This document shows, in pieces, positions 49,842 through 57,942 of a stretch of 64,000 bases of DNA (within the stretch, counting starts at the first letter, position 1; each line of letters opens with the position of its first letter). Both the position numbers and the translations under genes were made by a program. Location: NCBI GenBank assembly GCA_035528415.1, contig DATKYQ010000044.1:6749-70748 (forward strand). Direction: 5' to 3'. Origin of the DNA: DATKYQ01 sp035528415 (GTDB lineage Bacteria; Myxococcota; B64-G9). The notes beneath the pieces were generated by a model. That model did no database searches. It worked only from the letters and a program-made list of their open reading frames with translations, and had not been told where the DNA came from.

Positions 49842-51311
49842 TCAGACGATCCTGAAGGCCCCGGCCAGCACGCAGCGGCGCTGCCTGGTGAACGTGCGCG
49901 CCGAGGTCAGGCCCTCGCCGGTGGGGCCGGCGATGCTCAGCGTGGTAAAACCCTCGCCGCCGAATCCCAGCCCGGCGTAGGAGGGAGCGTTCTTGACGAA
50001 GATGGTGGTCTCGATCTCGCGGGCCACCAGGCTCATGTTGCTGACGCTCTCCGAGTGCATCATTGCCGAGTGCCGGTTGCCATGCTCGGCCTGCTTGGCC
50101 TTGGCAAGCGCAGTGGTGAGATCGGGCACTGCAACGATCGGCAGGATAGGCATCAGCATCTCGGCCTGCACCAGGGGATGCTCGAAGGGCACCCGGCAGA
50201 TCACCAGGCGCGTATCGGGACCGGCCGTGAGGCCGATCTGATCCAGCAAGACCGAGGCGTCTTTGCCGACGAACTTCTTGTTGGGGTGCGGGTGAGGCCG
50301 GCCGGGCTCGACCAGCACCGAGGTGATCTTATCGACATCGTCGCCCGAGATCAGACGCGCTCCATAGGTAATCATCTCATCGATCAACCTGTCGGCGACG
50401 TTTTCTAAAACCAGCACCTCTTTCTCGGCCGTGCACAGGACGTTGTTGTCGAACGATGCCCCGTCGACGATACAGCGGGCGGCCTTGCGGATATCGGCGG
50501 TGTCGTCGACGATAACCGGCGGGTTTCCCGGTCCGGCCGCGACCGCCTTCTTGCCGCAGGTCATGGCCAGCCTGACCACCTCGCCCCCACCGGTGACCAT
50601 CAATAACCGGATGCCGGGATGCATCATGATCGCCTGCGATGTCTCCAGGCTGGGCTGGGCGATAGAACACAGCAGCGTCTCGGGACCGCCGGCAGCATGG
50701 ATGGCCTTGTTCAGAAGACTCACGGCCTCGTTGCTCACCCCCTTGGCCAGCGGGTGAGGATTGAAGACCACCGCGTTGCCGGCCGCCACCATCGAGATGC
50801 CGTTGTTGATCACGGTGGCCACCGGGTTTGTGCAAGGGGTAACGGCGGCGACGACACCGTAGGGCGCCGGCTCAACAAGCGTCAAGCCGTCGTCGCCCGT
50901 GTAACACATCGGCGTCAGGTCTTCCACTCCCGGTGTCTTGCGGGCCGCCAGCAGGTTCTTCTGCACCTTGTGCTCGGCGCGCCCGAAACCCGTCTCGGCC
51001 ACAGTCTTGCGCGCCAGGTCCTCGGCCATCTCGATGCCCGCCTGCCGCATAGCCTTGATGAACACCCGGCGGCGTTCGAGAGACACGCCCGAGAATGCCT
51101 GGTAGGCGGCCCCGGCGGCGGCGATGGCCTCTTCCATCGTCTCGAAGACGCCATTCGCAGTTGACCCGCCATTTTGCGCGCCGGCCCGCGGCTCGCAAAT
51201 AAGTGACCGCGGACGTGGTTCTGCAACAGGCTGCGAATCGCCGTTCGTCACTCGCCTGACGATCTCGGTCACCAGCCGCTCGATCTCTTTTTCGTTCACC
51301 GGAATGGTCAT
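49842..51311 (-). CDS. CoA-acylating aldehyde dehydrogenase (PduP/EutE type), BMC cargo
   Basis: 489 residues. The first 22 include the amphipathic helix NEKEIERLVTEIVRRVTNGD, a typical encapsulation peptide, then a variable linker to about residue 50. The catalytic part has GVVAAVTPCTNPVATVINN, the nucleotide site MVTGGGEVVRLAM, and the catalytic cysteine near residue 289 in FDNNVLCTAEKEVLV. The C-terminal block (YAGLGFGGEGFTTLSIAGPTGEG) is typical of the family. It oxidises an aldehyde, here probably acetaldehyde, to acyl-CoA with NAD and CoA. This is the core enzyme of a metabolosome. It stands between a BMC-P gene and the PduS-like gene. Confidence 0.95.
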   Translation of the reverse strand: MTIPVNEKEIERLVTEIVRRVTNGDSQPVAEPRPRSLICEPRAGAQNGGSTANGVFETMEEAIAAAGAAYQAFSGVSLERRRVFIKAMRQAGIEMAEDLARKTVAETGFGRAEHKVQKNLLAARKTPGVEDLTPMCYTGDDGLTLVEPAPYGVVAAVTPCTNPVATVINNGISMVAAGNAVVFNPHPLAKGVSNEAVSLLNKAIHAAGGPETLLCSIAQPSLETSQAIMMHPGIRLLMVTGGGEVVRLAMTCGKKAVAAGPGNPPVIVDDTADIRKAARCIVDGASFDNNVLCTAEKEVLVLENVADRLIDEMITYGARLISGDDVDKITSVLVEPGRPHPHPNKKFVGKDASVLLDQIGLTAGPDTRLVICRVPFEHPLVQAEMLMPILPIVAVPDLTTALAKAKQAEHGNRHSAMMHSESVSNMSLVAREIETTIFVKNAPSYAGLGFGGEGFTTLSIAGPTGEGLTSARTFTRQRRCVLAGAFRIV

Positions 51312-51324
51312 GAACTCAACCTCG

Positions 51325-51615
51325 TTACTTGGCGAAAGTCTGCCGCCCGCCGATGTCGATAAAATCTACTATGGCCACAATGGTCGCGTCGACCGGCGAA
51401 TCATGGGTGGTGTCGGTCAGCCTCGACGATGAGCCCTGAACCACCAGCACTATCTCGTCCTCGCCGGCCCCGACTGAATCCACGGCTACCAGTTGTTTGC
51501 CGCTGGCTTCCTGTTTCTCGAAATCGACCGGATCGACGACCAGCAGCTTGGTTCCGGAAAGCTTCTCGGATTTCCGTGTGCTGACTACGTTTCCTACAAC
51601 TCGCGCAAGAAACAT
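51325..51615 (-). CDS. BMC-P pentameric vertex protein (EutN/CcmL family), copy 3
   Basis: 96 residues, ATG start. Family blocks are MFLARVVGNVVSTRKSEKLS, TKLLVVDPVD, VAVDSVGAGEDEIVLVVQGS and DATIVAIVDFIDIGG. It has the longer S-S-R-L-T-D-T-T-H-D-S-P loop seen in several type-P proteins. It lies 13 bases upstream of the aldehyde dehydrogenase start and is the first shell gene of the operon in transcription order. Confidence 0.93.
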   Translation of the reverse strand: MFLARVVGNVVSTRKSEKLSGTKLLVVDPVDFEKQEASGKQLVAVDSVGAGEDEIVLVVQGSSSRLTDTTHDSPVDATIVAIVDFIDIGGRQTFAK

Positions 51616-51659
51616 GTTTCGTGCTCCTTTCGGTCAATATGTCGACCCGCAGTCGTTCA

Positions 51660-52427
51660 TCACACATCCAGCTTGACGATCTCAATGCCGAGATCGCGCG
51701 CCCGGCTTTCCGCCATAGGCGTCACGATGGTGCCCGCGGGCAGCGTAAGTTGGCGTTCACCCGCCCGCGCCAGTTGTTCTACGTCGTCCTCCGTCACAAG
51801 CCCGTCGAAAGAGCGGGCCCGCGTGGTACCGGACGTCCCGATGTGTTCGATCAGCCCCGCTATATCGGCCGCGGCTACAGGCTGCAACCCCAGCGTGTCC
51901 AGGTCACGCAAAATGCTTGCGGCCTCGGCCCCCGTCTGACCCCGTGCGCCCAACCCGGACGGTCGCAGATCGTCCGTGACCAGGGCCACGCGCCGCCCGG
52001 CCAGAAGAGCCTGACTGACCAGCCTGACGAAGGGCTGCCCATCGCGCCTGTCAATCAGCGCCCGGGCGTGCTCGAAGCCGATACTGCCCACCAGCACCAG
52101 GTCATCGCGGCCGATCTCGCCAAGCGCATAGCTTAAGTCCGCCTCCGAAAAAGCGGAGATATCGCCGCCCAACTTCCCGCGCAAGCCCCCGCTATCGATG
52201 TCGCCGAGCAGGGCTGACTCACAGAGTACCCTCACGCGCGCGCCGCCTGCGACCAGGGGTGCCAGTTGGTCTGCCAGGATCCCGAGGTTTGCCGAGGCCA
52301 CTGGCAACACCACGAGGATTCGCGGTGCGTGGCCCGCTGGGGGCAAACTCGCGGGGGACCCCAAGCGCGCCAGAACACGTCCGGTGATTTCCTCAATCAG
52401 GCGCTCGATTTCCTTGTCGTCTGCCAT
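51660..52427 (-). CDS. Flavoprotein-like BMC cargo protein, paralogous to the DeoC N-terminal half
   Basis: 255 residues. The first 22 residues contain KEIERLIEEITGRVLARL, an amphipathic helix of the encapsulation-peptide type, followed by a Pro-rich linker. A domain beginning at PRILVVLPVASANLGIL has alternating strands and helices of Rossmann/flavodoxin type (RVRVLCESALLG, DLVLVGSIGF, RRVALVTDDL). It lacks cysteine motifs. The C-terminal stretch (LTLPAGTIVTPMAESRARDL) resembles the end of flavoprotein-like proteins seen in other microcompartment loci. The overall layout matches residues 1-170 of the DeoC fusion, so the two share origin. It may bind a flavin and support electron flow. No established activity is known to me. 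Confidence 0.7.
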   Translation of the reverse strand: MADDKEIERLIEEITGRVLARLGSPASLPPAGHAPRILVVLPVASANLGILADQLAPLVAGGARVRVLCESALLGDIDSGGLRGKLGGDISAFSEADLSYALGEIGRDDLVLVGSIGFEHARALIDRRDGQPFVRLVSQALLAGRRVALVTDDLRPSGLGARGQTGAEAASILRDLDTLGLQPVAAADIAGLIEHIGTSGTTRARSFDGLVTEDDVEQLARAGERQLTLPAGTIVTPMAESRARDLGIEIVKLDV

Positions 52428-52444
52428 GCGTACAATTGTCCCGT

Positions 52445-53137
52445 TTACCGAATCGTCACACCGCCGGCCGTGTAATCACAGAAGGGACGCGTGTTGCCAC
52501 CCTCGGTGCTCTGGGAGGCAAGGCATCCCTCGCGGCCGCACAGGTCAAGGCACAGGCTTGGGACAACCTCGACCCGGCTGCCTGCTACGACTCCCGCCGC
52601 GTTGCCCTCATCGGTGTCCAGGTGCAACTCGGTCAGAAATTTGTCGCTCACCCGCACGACGATTTCATCGAAGATCAGCGAGCGCGGCCCCGGAAAGTGA
52701 ACATACACCTTCTGGCCGTTTGTTACTCCGAGCCTGCGGGCGTCCTGCGGTGTCGCGTGGATGTGGCGCACGGCGCAGATGCAGCCCGAGTTCAGCCGAA
52801 CCGCCCCGCGGGGTCCAATCAGATCGGCGCCCGGTGTGCCCGCCAGGTCGCCGGACAGGCGCACGGGCACGTTTATACCCAAGGCAACCCCGTCGCTTAC
52901 CGACAACTCCACCTGGCTCGCGCCGCGGGGAGGGCCGAGAATTCGCACCCCGGGAATCGAGCGCCGCGGTCCGACGACCTCCAGCGTCTCGCGCGCGGCA
53001 TACTGGCCCGGCTGGGACAAGGCGGACACAGGGGTCAGGCGGTAGCCGTGCCCGAAAAGCTCTTCCACATGCCGATCAGACAGGTGAACGTGCCGGGCCG
53101 AGAGGGCGACCGGGATGGTGCGATCTCCGTTTTCCAT
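52445..53137 (-). CDS. pduL: Phosphate propanoyl/acetyltransferase PduL with cysteine-bearing tail
   Basis: 230 residues, in family two-domain form. Zinc-binding residues are visible: His16 and His18 in ARHVHLS, His125 and His127 in VRHIHATP, and His172 in LHLDTDEGNAA. It converts acyl-CoA and phosphate to acyl phosphate and CoA, recycling CoA inside the shell. In contrast to many PduL proteins there is no N-terminal encapsulation peptide: the protein starts six residues before the first conserved strand (MENGDRTIPVALSARHVHLS). After the core, a C-terminal extension of about 35 residues contains four cysteines (196, 200, 205, 220), which could bind metal. It is the first gene of the operon, 17 bases upstream of the flavoprotein-like gene and 44 bases after a lipoprotein gene. 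Confidence 0.93.
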   Translation of the reverse strand: MENGDRTIPVALSARHVHLSDRHVEELFGHGYRLTPVSALSQPGQYAARETLEVVGPRRSIPGVRILGPPRGASQVELSVSDGVALGINVPVRLSGDLAGTPGADLIGPRGAVRLNSGCICAVRHIHATPQDARRLGVTNGQKVYVHFPGPRSLIFDEIVVRVSDKFLTELHLDTDEGNAAGVVAGSRVEVVPSLCLDLCGREGCLASQSTEGGNTRPFCDYTAGGVTIR

Positions 53138-53181
53138 ATGATCCGGGCCCGGGCAACGCCAGTCAGGCGGCCCTTATATTG

Positions 53182-53757
53182 TTACTTCGCCTTCAGGGAG
53201 TTCATGGCCTTGCCGACGGTGGCCGCCTCGCCCGGGCACTTCTGCGAAAAATCCATCATGACCTTCTGCATCTCGATCATGGTGGGCGCCATTAAAGCCA
53301 CCAATTGCTGACCCATCTTGGCCGCATCGGGTCCCTTCATGTTCTTGCTCATCTCCTTCATTTTCTTAGAACACATCTCGATTTCGGCCTTGTTCTTCTC
53401 GACGTAGGCCGTGGCGGCAGCGGCCGCTTTCTTGCAATCCGGCATGCCGCCCTTGACGGCCTGCGTCACCTGGTTGATGTGCGCGACCATCTTCTTCATG
53501 TGCTCGGGCGCGGTCGAGGTGTCGACGTTCTTGGCCATCTCGGCCGCGGCCGCGACGGCTTTGGCTGCGTCATCCTTGGCTGCCTCGGCGGCGCCCTCGA
53601 CTGCCTCGGCTGCGCCCTCGACTGCCTCGGCGGCGCCCTCGGCTGCCTTGACGGCACCCTCGGCGGGCGCGTTCTCGTCGGTCTTCTTGTTGCAGCCAAG
53701 CGCCATGAGACTCGCGATTGCCAACATGGTAACGAAAATCTTCAGAATCCGGTTCAT
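53182..53757 (-). CDS. Alanine-rich lipoprotein
   Basis: 191 residues from the ATG preceded by GGAGGAGGA; an upstream in-frame ATG is unlikely. The signal MNRILKIFVTMLAIASLMALGC is a lipoprotein leader. Residues 33-60 are alanine/glutamate repeats (AEGAAEAVEGAAEAVEGAAE), encoded by three 21-base units, and may form a helix. The rest is helical and lysine-rich, with three cysteines (PDCKKAA, EMCSKK, SQKCPGE). A family cannot be assigned. It is just upstream of pduL in the same direction, so the microcompartment operon may share its promoter, though an unrelated gene is possible. Confidence 0.65.
   Translation of the reverse strand: MNRILKIFVTMLAIASLMALGCNKKTDENAPAEGAVKAAEGAAEAVEGAAEAVEGAAEAAKDDAAKAVAAAAEMAKNVDTSTAPEHMKKMVAHINQVTQAVKGGMPDCKKAAAAATAYVEKNKAEIEMCSKKMKEMSKNMKGPDAAKMGQQLVALMAPTMIEMQKVMMDFSQKCPGEAATVGKAMNSLKAK
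53581..53643 (-). repeat. Three 21-base tandem repeats in the lipoprotein gene
   Basis: Three consecutive 21-base units differ by one to two bases each and encode the heptads EGAAEAV/EGAAEAV/EGAAEAA. A polymerase-slippage origin is likely, and copy number may vary between strains. Confidence 0.7.
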
Positions 53758-53783
53758 GTCTTCCTCCTCCGAGGTTTTTGTAC

Positions 53784-53797
53784 CCCGTCCATACGGG
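53784..53797. promoter_or_regulatory. Operator-like palindrome 1
   Basis: CCCGT-CCAT-ACGGG, upstream of the lipoprotein gene that precedes the microcompartment operon. Its centre is 30 bases from that of palindrome 2, which places both on the same helical face. Confidence 0.35.
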
Positions 53798-53813
53798 ACA
53801 CCAAGAACTTCAT

Positions 53814-53827
53814 CCCGTATAACCGGG
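53814..53827. promoter_or_regulatory. Operator-like palindrome 2
   Basis: CCCG-TATAAC-CGGG. It lies beside TTATAC, which with a TTGTCG 18 bases upstream could be the minus-strand promoter of the lipoprotein gene. The outer CCCG/CGGG arms match those of CCCGATATCGGG found in the gap next to the LsrF-like gene. Confidence 0.35.
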
Positions 53828-53914
53828 CAATCTATATCCACGACAAGTCGCCACAGTATCCCTCCCCGGAACGAATTTCAAGTATGTTCTTTCCGTCATC
53901 GAGAAACTGCGGAC

Positions 53915-53943
53915 TTGAACGAAACCGCCTTTCCCCCTAGTGT
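53915..53943 (+). promoter_or_regulatory. Candidate promoter of the cysteine-rich lipoprotein gene
   Basis: TTGAAC and TAGTGT with a 17-base spacer, 32 bases before the ATG. A GGGGAG ribosome-binding site follows. Confidence 0.4.
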
Positions 53944-53975
53944 TATATGGAACAGAAAAAAGGGGAGACGATCTC

Positions 53976-56900
53976 ATGATCACAGAGAAACCAGGCAGGC
54001 TATCTTTGTCCCGCGCTTTCTTGCTGCCGGCGCTTGCCGGCCTGTTGTTGTCGGCCTGCGGCTCGGACAAGGCAGGCTCGAAGTGCGGCGACTGCTCCAC
54101 GCTCGACGGGCCCTGCAGCCAGGGAGCCTGCAACGAAGACACCCGCGAGTGCTTCGCCGATGCGATTAACGAGGGCACCGACTGCAGTGACGGCGACAAG
54201 TGTACACTCGACGACAGCTGTCAGGCCGGGCAGTGTGTGGGCACGCCCATGGAGTGCACCGAGCAGGTGTCCGAGTGCGTGGCCGGTGTGTGTGACAAGG
54301 GCGAGTGCACATACCCAGCTCGGCCGGACGGCACGGCCTGCATCAGCAAGACAGATGAGTGCAACGACGGCCAGTGCCTGGCCGGCGAGTGCAGCGCCGT
54401 TGTGAAAGCCGACCAGACACCCTGCAACGACGGCGACTGGTGTACCACCCCCGACAGTTGCGCAGCCGGCGTCTGCGATGGTACGGCACGCAACTGCTCG
54501 GACGGTCTCGACTGCACCAGCGACTCGTGCGACCCGGATCGTAACGCCTGCGGCTACCAGGTGGCCGCAGACAACTGCCTGATCGCCGGCAACTGTTTCG
54601 CGGACGGTGACCCCAACCCGGACAATTCCTGCCAGGAATGCGCTGCCGCCATGAACCAACAGGACTGGTTCAACGATGACAGCAACGCCTGCGATGACGG
54701 CAACCTGTGCACGGATCCGGATGGGTGCACGGACGGGGTATGCTCGGGAACGCCCGTTTCCGGCTGCTGCCTTGCCGACGGCGATTGCGGCGACGGCAAG
54801 GACTGCACTACTGATGTCTGCAACACGGCGGACGGCACCTGCACGAACGGCGTCGATGCCGGATATTGTCTGATCGGCGACCTGTGCGTTACCGACGGCA
54901 CCCTCAACCCGGCCAATGCCTGCCAGTCCTGTATCGCTGTGACAAACCAGACCGGCTGGGCGGACAACAATGATCCCTGCGACGACGGATTGTACTGCAC
55001 AACGGACGACCATTGCGGCGGCGGATCGTGCCAGGGCACCAGCGGCACGATCTGCGATGACGGCGTAGACTGTACCGACGATGTCTGCAACGAATCGGCC
55101 CAGAGTTGTTCTCATGCGCCCTCTGCCGGCCAGTGCCTGATCGGCGGCACCTGCTTCGCGGCGGGAGCACTCAACCCGAACAACGACTGCCAAGAGTGTA
55201 TTCCGGCAGGCAGCCAGACAGACTGGAGCGCCGACGACAGCAACACCTGCGACGACGGAAACAACTGCACCGACTCCGACCACTGCAGCGCAGGCACCTG
55301 CACCGGAACGCCCATTCCCAACTGTTGCACCAGCGACGCGGAATGTAACGACAACCTGGATTGCACCAGCGACAGCTGCACGCTGGCCACAGGCGCCTGC
55401 ACAAACTCCGTCAATGCCGGCCAGTGCCTGATCGCGGGCGCCTGCTACGCCAACGGAATTCCCAACCCCAACAACAACTGCCAGGCCTGCGCGGCAGGCA
55501 CTGTCCAGGACACCTGGTCGCCGGCCAACGAAGGCGCCGAGTGCGGCGGGATCTGCCAGGCATGCCAGGGTGGAACATGCGCAAACATGCCCGACACGGG
55601 CGACGCCGATCCCTTCGGCGAATGCCCGCCCTGCCGCGTGTGCGACGGGTCCGGCGGCTGTCGTAACGCCCAAAACGGCACCGACCCCAAGAACGACTGC
55701 CAGGCGGCCGAGTGCGTCTTCGACGTTTGCCAGGCAGGCTCCTGCAACATGACATCGGGCACGCAGTGTACCGACAGCGACCAAGGCGACTGCAACGACG
55801 CCCAGTGCAATAGCCTGGGCACTTGCCTGCAGGACTTCGCCTACGAGGCATCCGGCTACGCCTGCGATGACGCAGACGCCTGTACCACTCCAGATCAGTG
55901 CGACACGTTGGGACAGTGCGCGGGCGCTGCACTGGCGCCCGATCCCGATCCCGATTCGGTTGTTTCGGCAACCAGCGCCTGCCTGACCTACTCCACGAAC
56001 TCCCGCACGGTAGTCAGCGTCGCCCTGAACGACACGGGCGGAACCCCGATCGGCGCCGCCACGGTGACCATCGAGGCCGACGACGCAGGCATCAGCTGGA
56101 GCGGCCCGGTCGTAGAATCGGCCGTTGCGCCGGGAGTCTACTTCCGCGTCATGCAAACCCCGGCGGCGCAGATTCCGGGCGACGACACCGTGGTATCGGT
56201 AAGCGCGCATTCGGGGTCTGGCGCCTGTCAGTCTTCCGAGGAAGCAATGAACACGACCGCAACTATCGTCTTCGCCGCGCAGACCGCGGCGGGAGCCGCG
56301 GCCGGCACCGGCGGCTGCCCGATCGACAACAATCTCAGGGTGCGCGTCATTGACGCCCGCGATTCGAGCCCCATAGCCGGCGCCTACGTCATGGTGGGCC
56401 TCGCCCCTGGCGACGTTTTCGAAGACGACTTCGAGCAAGTCCTTTCGGGCGCGGCCAGCCTGACAAACGCCGGGCGGGCCGATACCGGCGGGATGATTGA
56501 GTTCGAGGACCAGGGCACGGCCCTGGATGGGCCGCAGATTGTAACAGCCGGTTTCGACAACATGAGTTACACGAGCATGGTCGACGTCGACGCGGCCGAC
56601 ATCGTCATCTCGCTGACCCCTATTAGCGCCATCCCGGCCATGGCGAAGATCGCGGGCTCGGTGACCGGGTTGCCGATCGTAAGCTACGACGACATCGTCA
56701 ATGCGGCCATGGTTATCAACCAGTTCAATATGGACAGCCTGGTCAAGTTCAGGTTCGACGATCTGCTGGCCCAGGAGGAAGACTGCTGGCTGGCGGCCTC
56801 CATCTTTCTGCTGGGCGACCAGTGGGCGTCCATGCCGGCCAACATCGACGTTCCCCAGCAAACCGAGAGATATATCTTTCCCGTGACTATCAACCCGCAC

Positions 56901-57872
56901 TTCTACCAAACCGTCCCGCTCGAGGTGGGATCCGTCGATCAACATATAGTGGCGCTGGGCGGAACGGTGCCCTTCGGCGATATCGTCAATATCCTGATGA
57001 ACGGCGGCAGCCTGGCAGGCCTCGTCAACTTGCTCAGTGTGGACCGCATCGGCCTGATCACCCGAAACCAGATAAGCGGCAACGAGAACAACGTCTCCAT
57101 CGCAGCCGACACGGCGCTCAACGCCAATATAAGCTGCGCGATTTCGAACAAACCGGTTTCCCTTTCGGGAAGCGATGACCTGTGCCTGACCTTAGGCGAC
57201 TGGGACGGTACGCTGGGCGACGGCCCTATGTTCATCATGGGATTCCGGGCGCTTTCGGGAGGTTCCGGCATGCTCAGCAACGTGCCCGGCTCGGGCGCCT
57301 TTTCCGGAATCGGCCGCTTAGGAATGGCAGTTTTGGCCTATCTCGATTCGAGCACTTTACCCGGCGGCGACGAATGGAAAAGCGGGGCCACCTCGGGCAT
57401 CCTCGACCGCTCGGGCAGCTTGAGCCCGTCCGGCGGCGCCTTGGATTTCGACAACGACTTTCTGGAGATCACGCCGCTGAACCGCTCCGGCAGAAGCTTC
57501 CAGTGGAACCAGGTGTCGACGGCCAATACTCAGGCGCACTTTTCTGAACACGACATCGACCTGATCGAGTCGACAACCACCTGGATCGGCTCGGAGTGCG
57601 ATGACGTCACCGAGGATGTCTGGCGCAACACCTATTGGAGAATATTGGCCCCGGCCGGCACGACCTCTTTCAACCTGCCCAATCTGCCCGCCGGCTGGCC
57701 GCGCGCCGCCGACGGCGGGCTGGCCGCCCCGGGCGCCGACGAACGTTTCAACTGGTCGTTCTCGGCCCTGCACATGCAGCCGCTTTCGGCATCCTTCGAT
57801 TTCAACCATTTCGACTTCGCCGCAGCGCTCGGACTCGCCACCCATACATCCAGCAACAGCACAGATTTCTGA
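53976..57872 (+). CDS. Large cysteine-rich lipoprotein
   Basis: 1298 residues. The ATG used has GGGGAGA upstream and yields a leader ending LLPALAGLLLSACGS with a lipobox; an ATG 36 bases earlier is weaker. Residues 25-660 are cysteine-rich units with the pattern DCSDGDKCTLDDSCxxGxC, with conserved Asp and Cys spacing like that of the matrixin lipoprotein. Residues 670-780 form a beta-sandwich with conserved aromatic residues, and the last 450 residues lack the repeats. The C-terminal half contains stretches such as VALGGTVPFGDIVNIL that I cannot place in a family. It is divergent from the alanine-rich lipoprotein. A cell-surface adhesive or structural role is inferred from the layout only. 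Confidence 0.82.
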   Translation: MITEKPGRLSLSRAFLLPALAGLLLSACGSDKAGSKCGDCSTLDGPCSQGACNEDTRECFADAINEGTDCSDGDKCTLDDSCQAGQCVGTPMECTEQVSECVAGVCDKGECTYPARPDGTACISKTDECNDGQCLAGECSAVVKADQTPCNDGDWCTTPDSCAAGVCDGTARNCSDGLDCTSDSCDPDRNACGYQVAADNCLIAGNCFADGDPNPDNSCQECAAAMNQQDWFNDDSNACDDGNLCTDPDGCTDGVCSGTPVSGCCLADGDCGDGKDCTTDVCNTADGTCTNGVDAGYCLIGDLCVTDGTLNPANACQSCIAVTNQTGWADNNDPCDDGLYCTTDDHCGGGSCQGTSGTICDDGVDCTDDVCNESAQSCSHAPSAGQCLIGGTCFAAGALNPNNDCQECIPAGSQTDWSADDSNTCDDGNNCTDSDHCSAGTCTGTPIPNCCTSDAECNDNLDCTSDSCTLATGACTNSVNAGQCLIAGACYANGIPNPNNNCQACAAGTVQDTWSPANEGAECGGICQACQGGTCANMPDTGDADPFGECPPCRVCDGSGGCRNAQNGTDPKNDCQAAECVFDVCQAGSCNMTSGTQCTDSDQGDCNDAQCNSLGTCLQDFAYEASGYACDDADACTTPDQCDTLGQCAGAALAPDPDPDSVVSATSACLTYSTNSRTVVSVALNDTGGTPIGAATVTIEADDAGISWSGPVVESAVAPGVYFRVMQTPAAQIPGDDTVVSVSAHSGSGACQSSEEAMNTTATIVFAAQTAAGAAAGTGGCPIDNNLRVRVIDARDSSPIAGAYVMVGLAPGDVFEDDFEQVLSGAASLTNAGRADTGGMIEFEDQGTALDGPQIVTAGFDNMSYTSMVDVDAADIVISLTPISAIPAMAKIAGSVTGLPIVSYDDIVNAAMVINQFNMDSLVKFRFDDLLAQEEDCWLAASIFLLGDQWASMPANIDVPQQTERYIFPVTINPHFYQTVPLEVGSVDQHIVALGGTVPFGDIVNILMNGGSLAGLVNLLSVDRIGLITRNQISGNENNVSIAADTALNANISCAISNKPVSLSGSDDLCLTLGDWDGTLGDGPMFIMGFRALSGGSGMLSNVPGSGAFSGIGRLGMAVLAYLDSSTLPGGDEWKSGATSGILDRSGSLSPSGGALDFDNDFLEITPLNRSGRSFQWNQVSTANTQAHFSEHDIDLIESTTTWIGSECDDVTEDVWRNTYWRILAPAGTTSFNLPNLPAGWPRAADGGLAAPGADERFNWSFSALHMQPLSASFDFNHFDFAAALGLATHTSSNSTDF

Positions 57873-57878
57873 GATTAA

Positions 57879-57908
57879 TTGACTCCCGTGTGCCGCATGC
57901 CGTAGGCT
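57879..57908 (+). promoter_or_regulatory. Candidate promoter of the exopolysaccharide-type cluster
   Basis: TTGACT and TAGGCT with an 18-base spacer, followed by GGAGGA and the start region of the Wzc-like gene. Confidence 0.45.
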
Positions 57909-57942
57909 GTGCCGGTCGGGAAGCTACTCCGGAGGAATGCCG

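Noticed and set aside
54000..56945. Minus-strand open frame of 981 codons opposite a cysteine-rich lipoprotein
   Set aside because: Same cause: biased repeat codons. The sense frame has a lipobox, ribosome-binding site and ordered cysteines; the antisense one has none.
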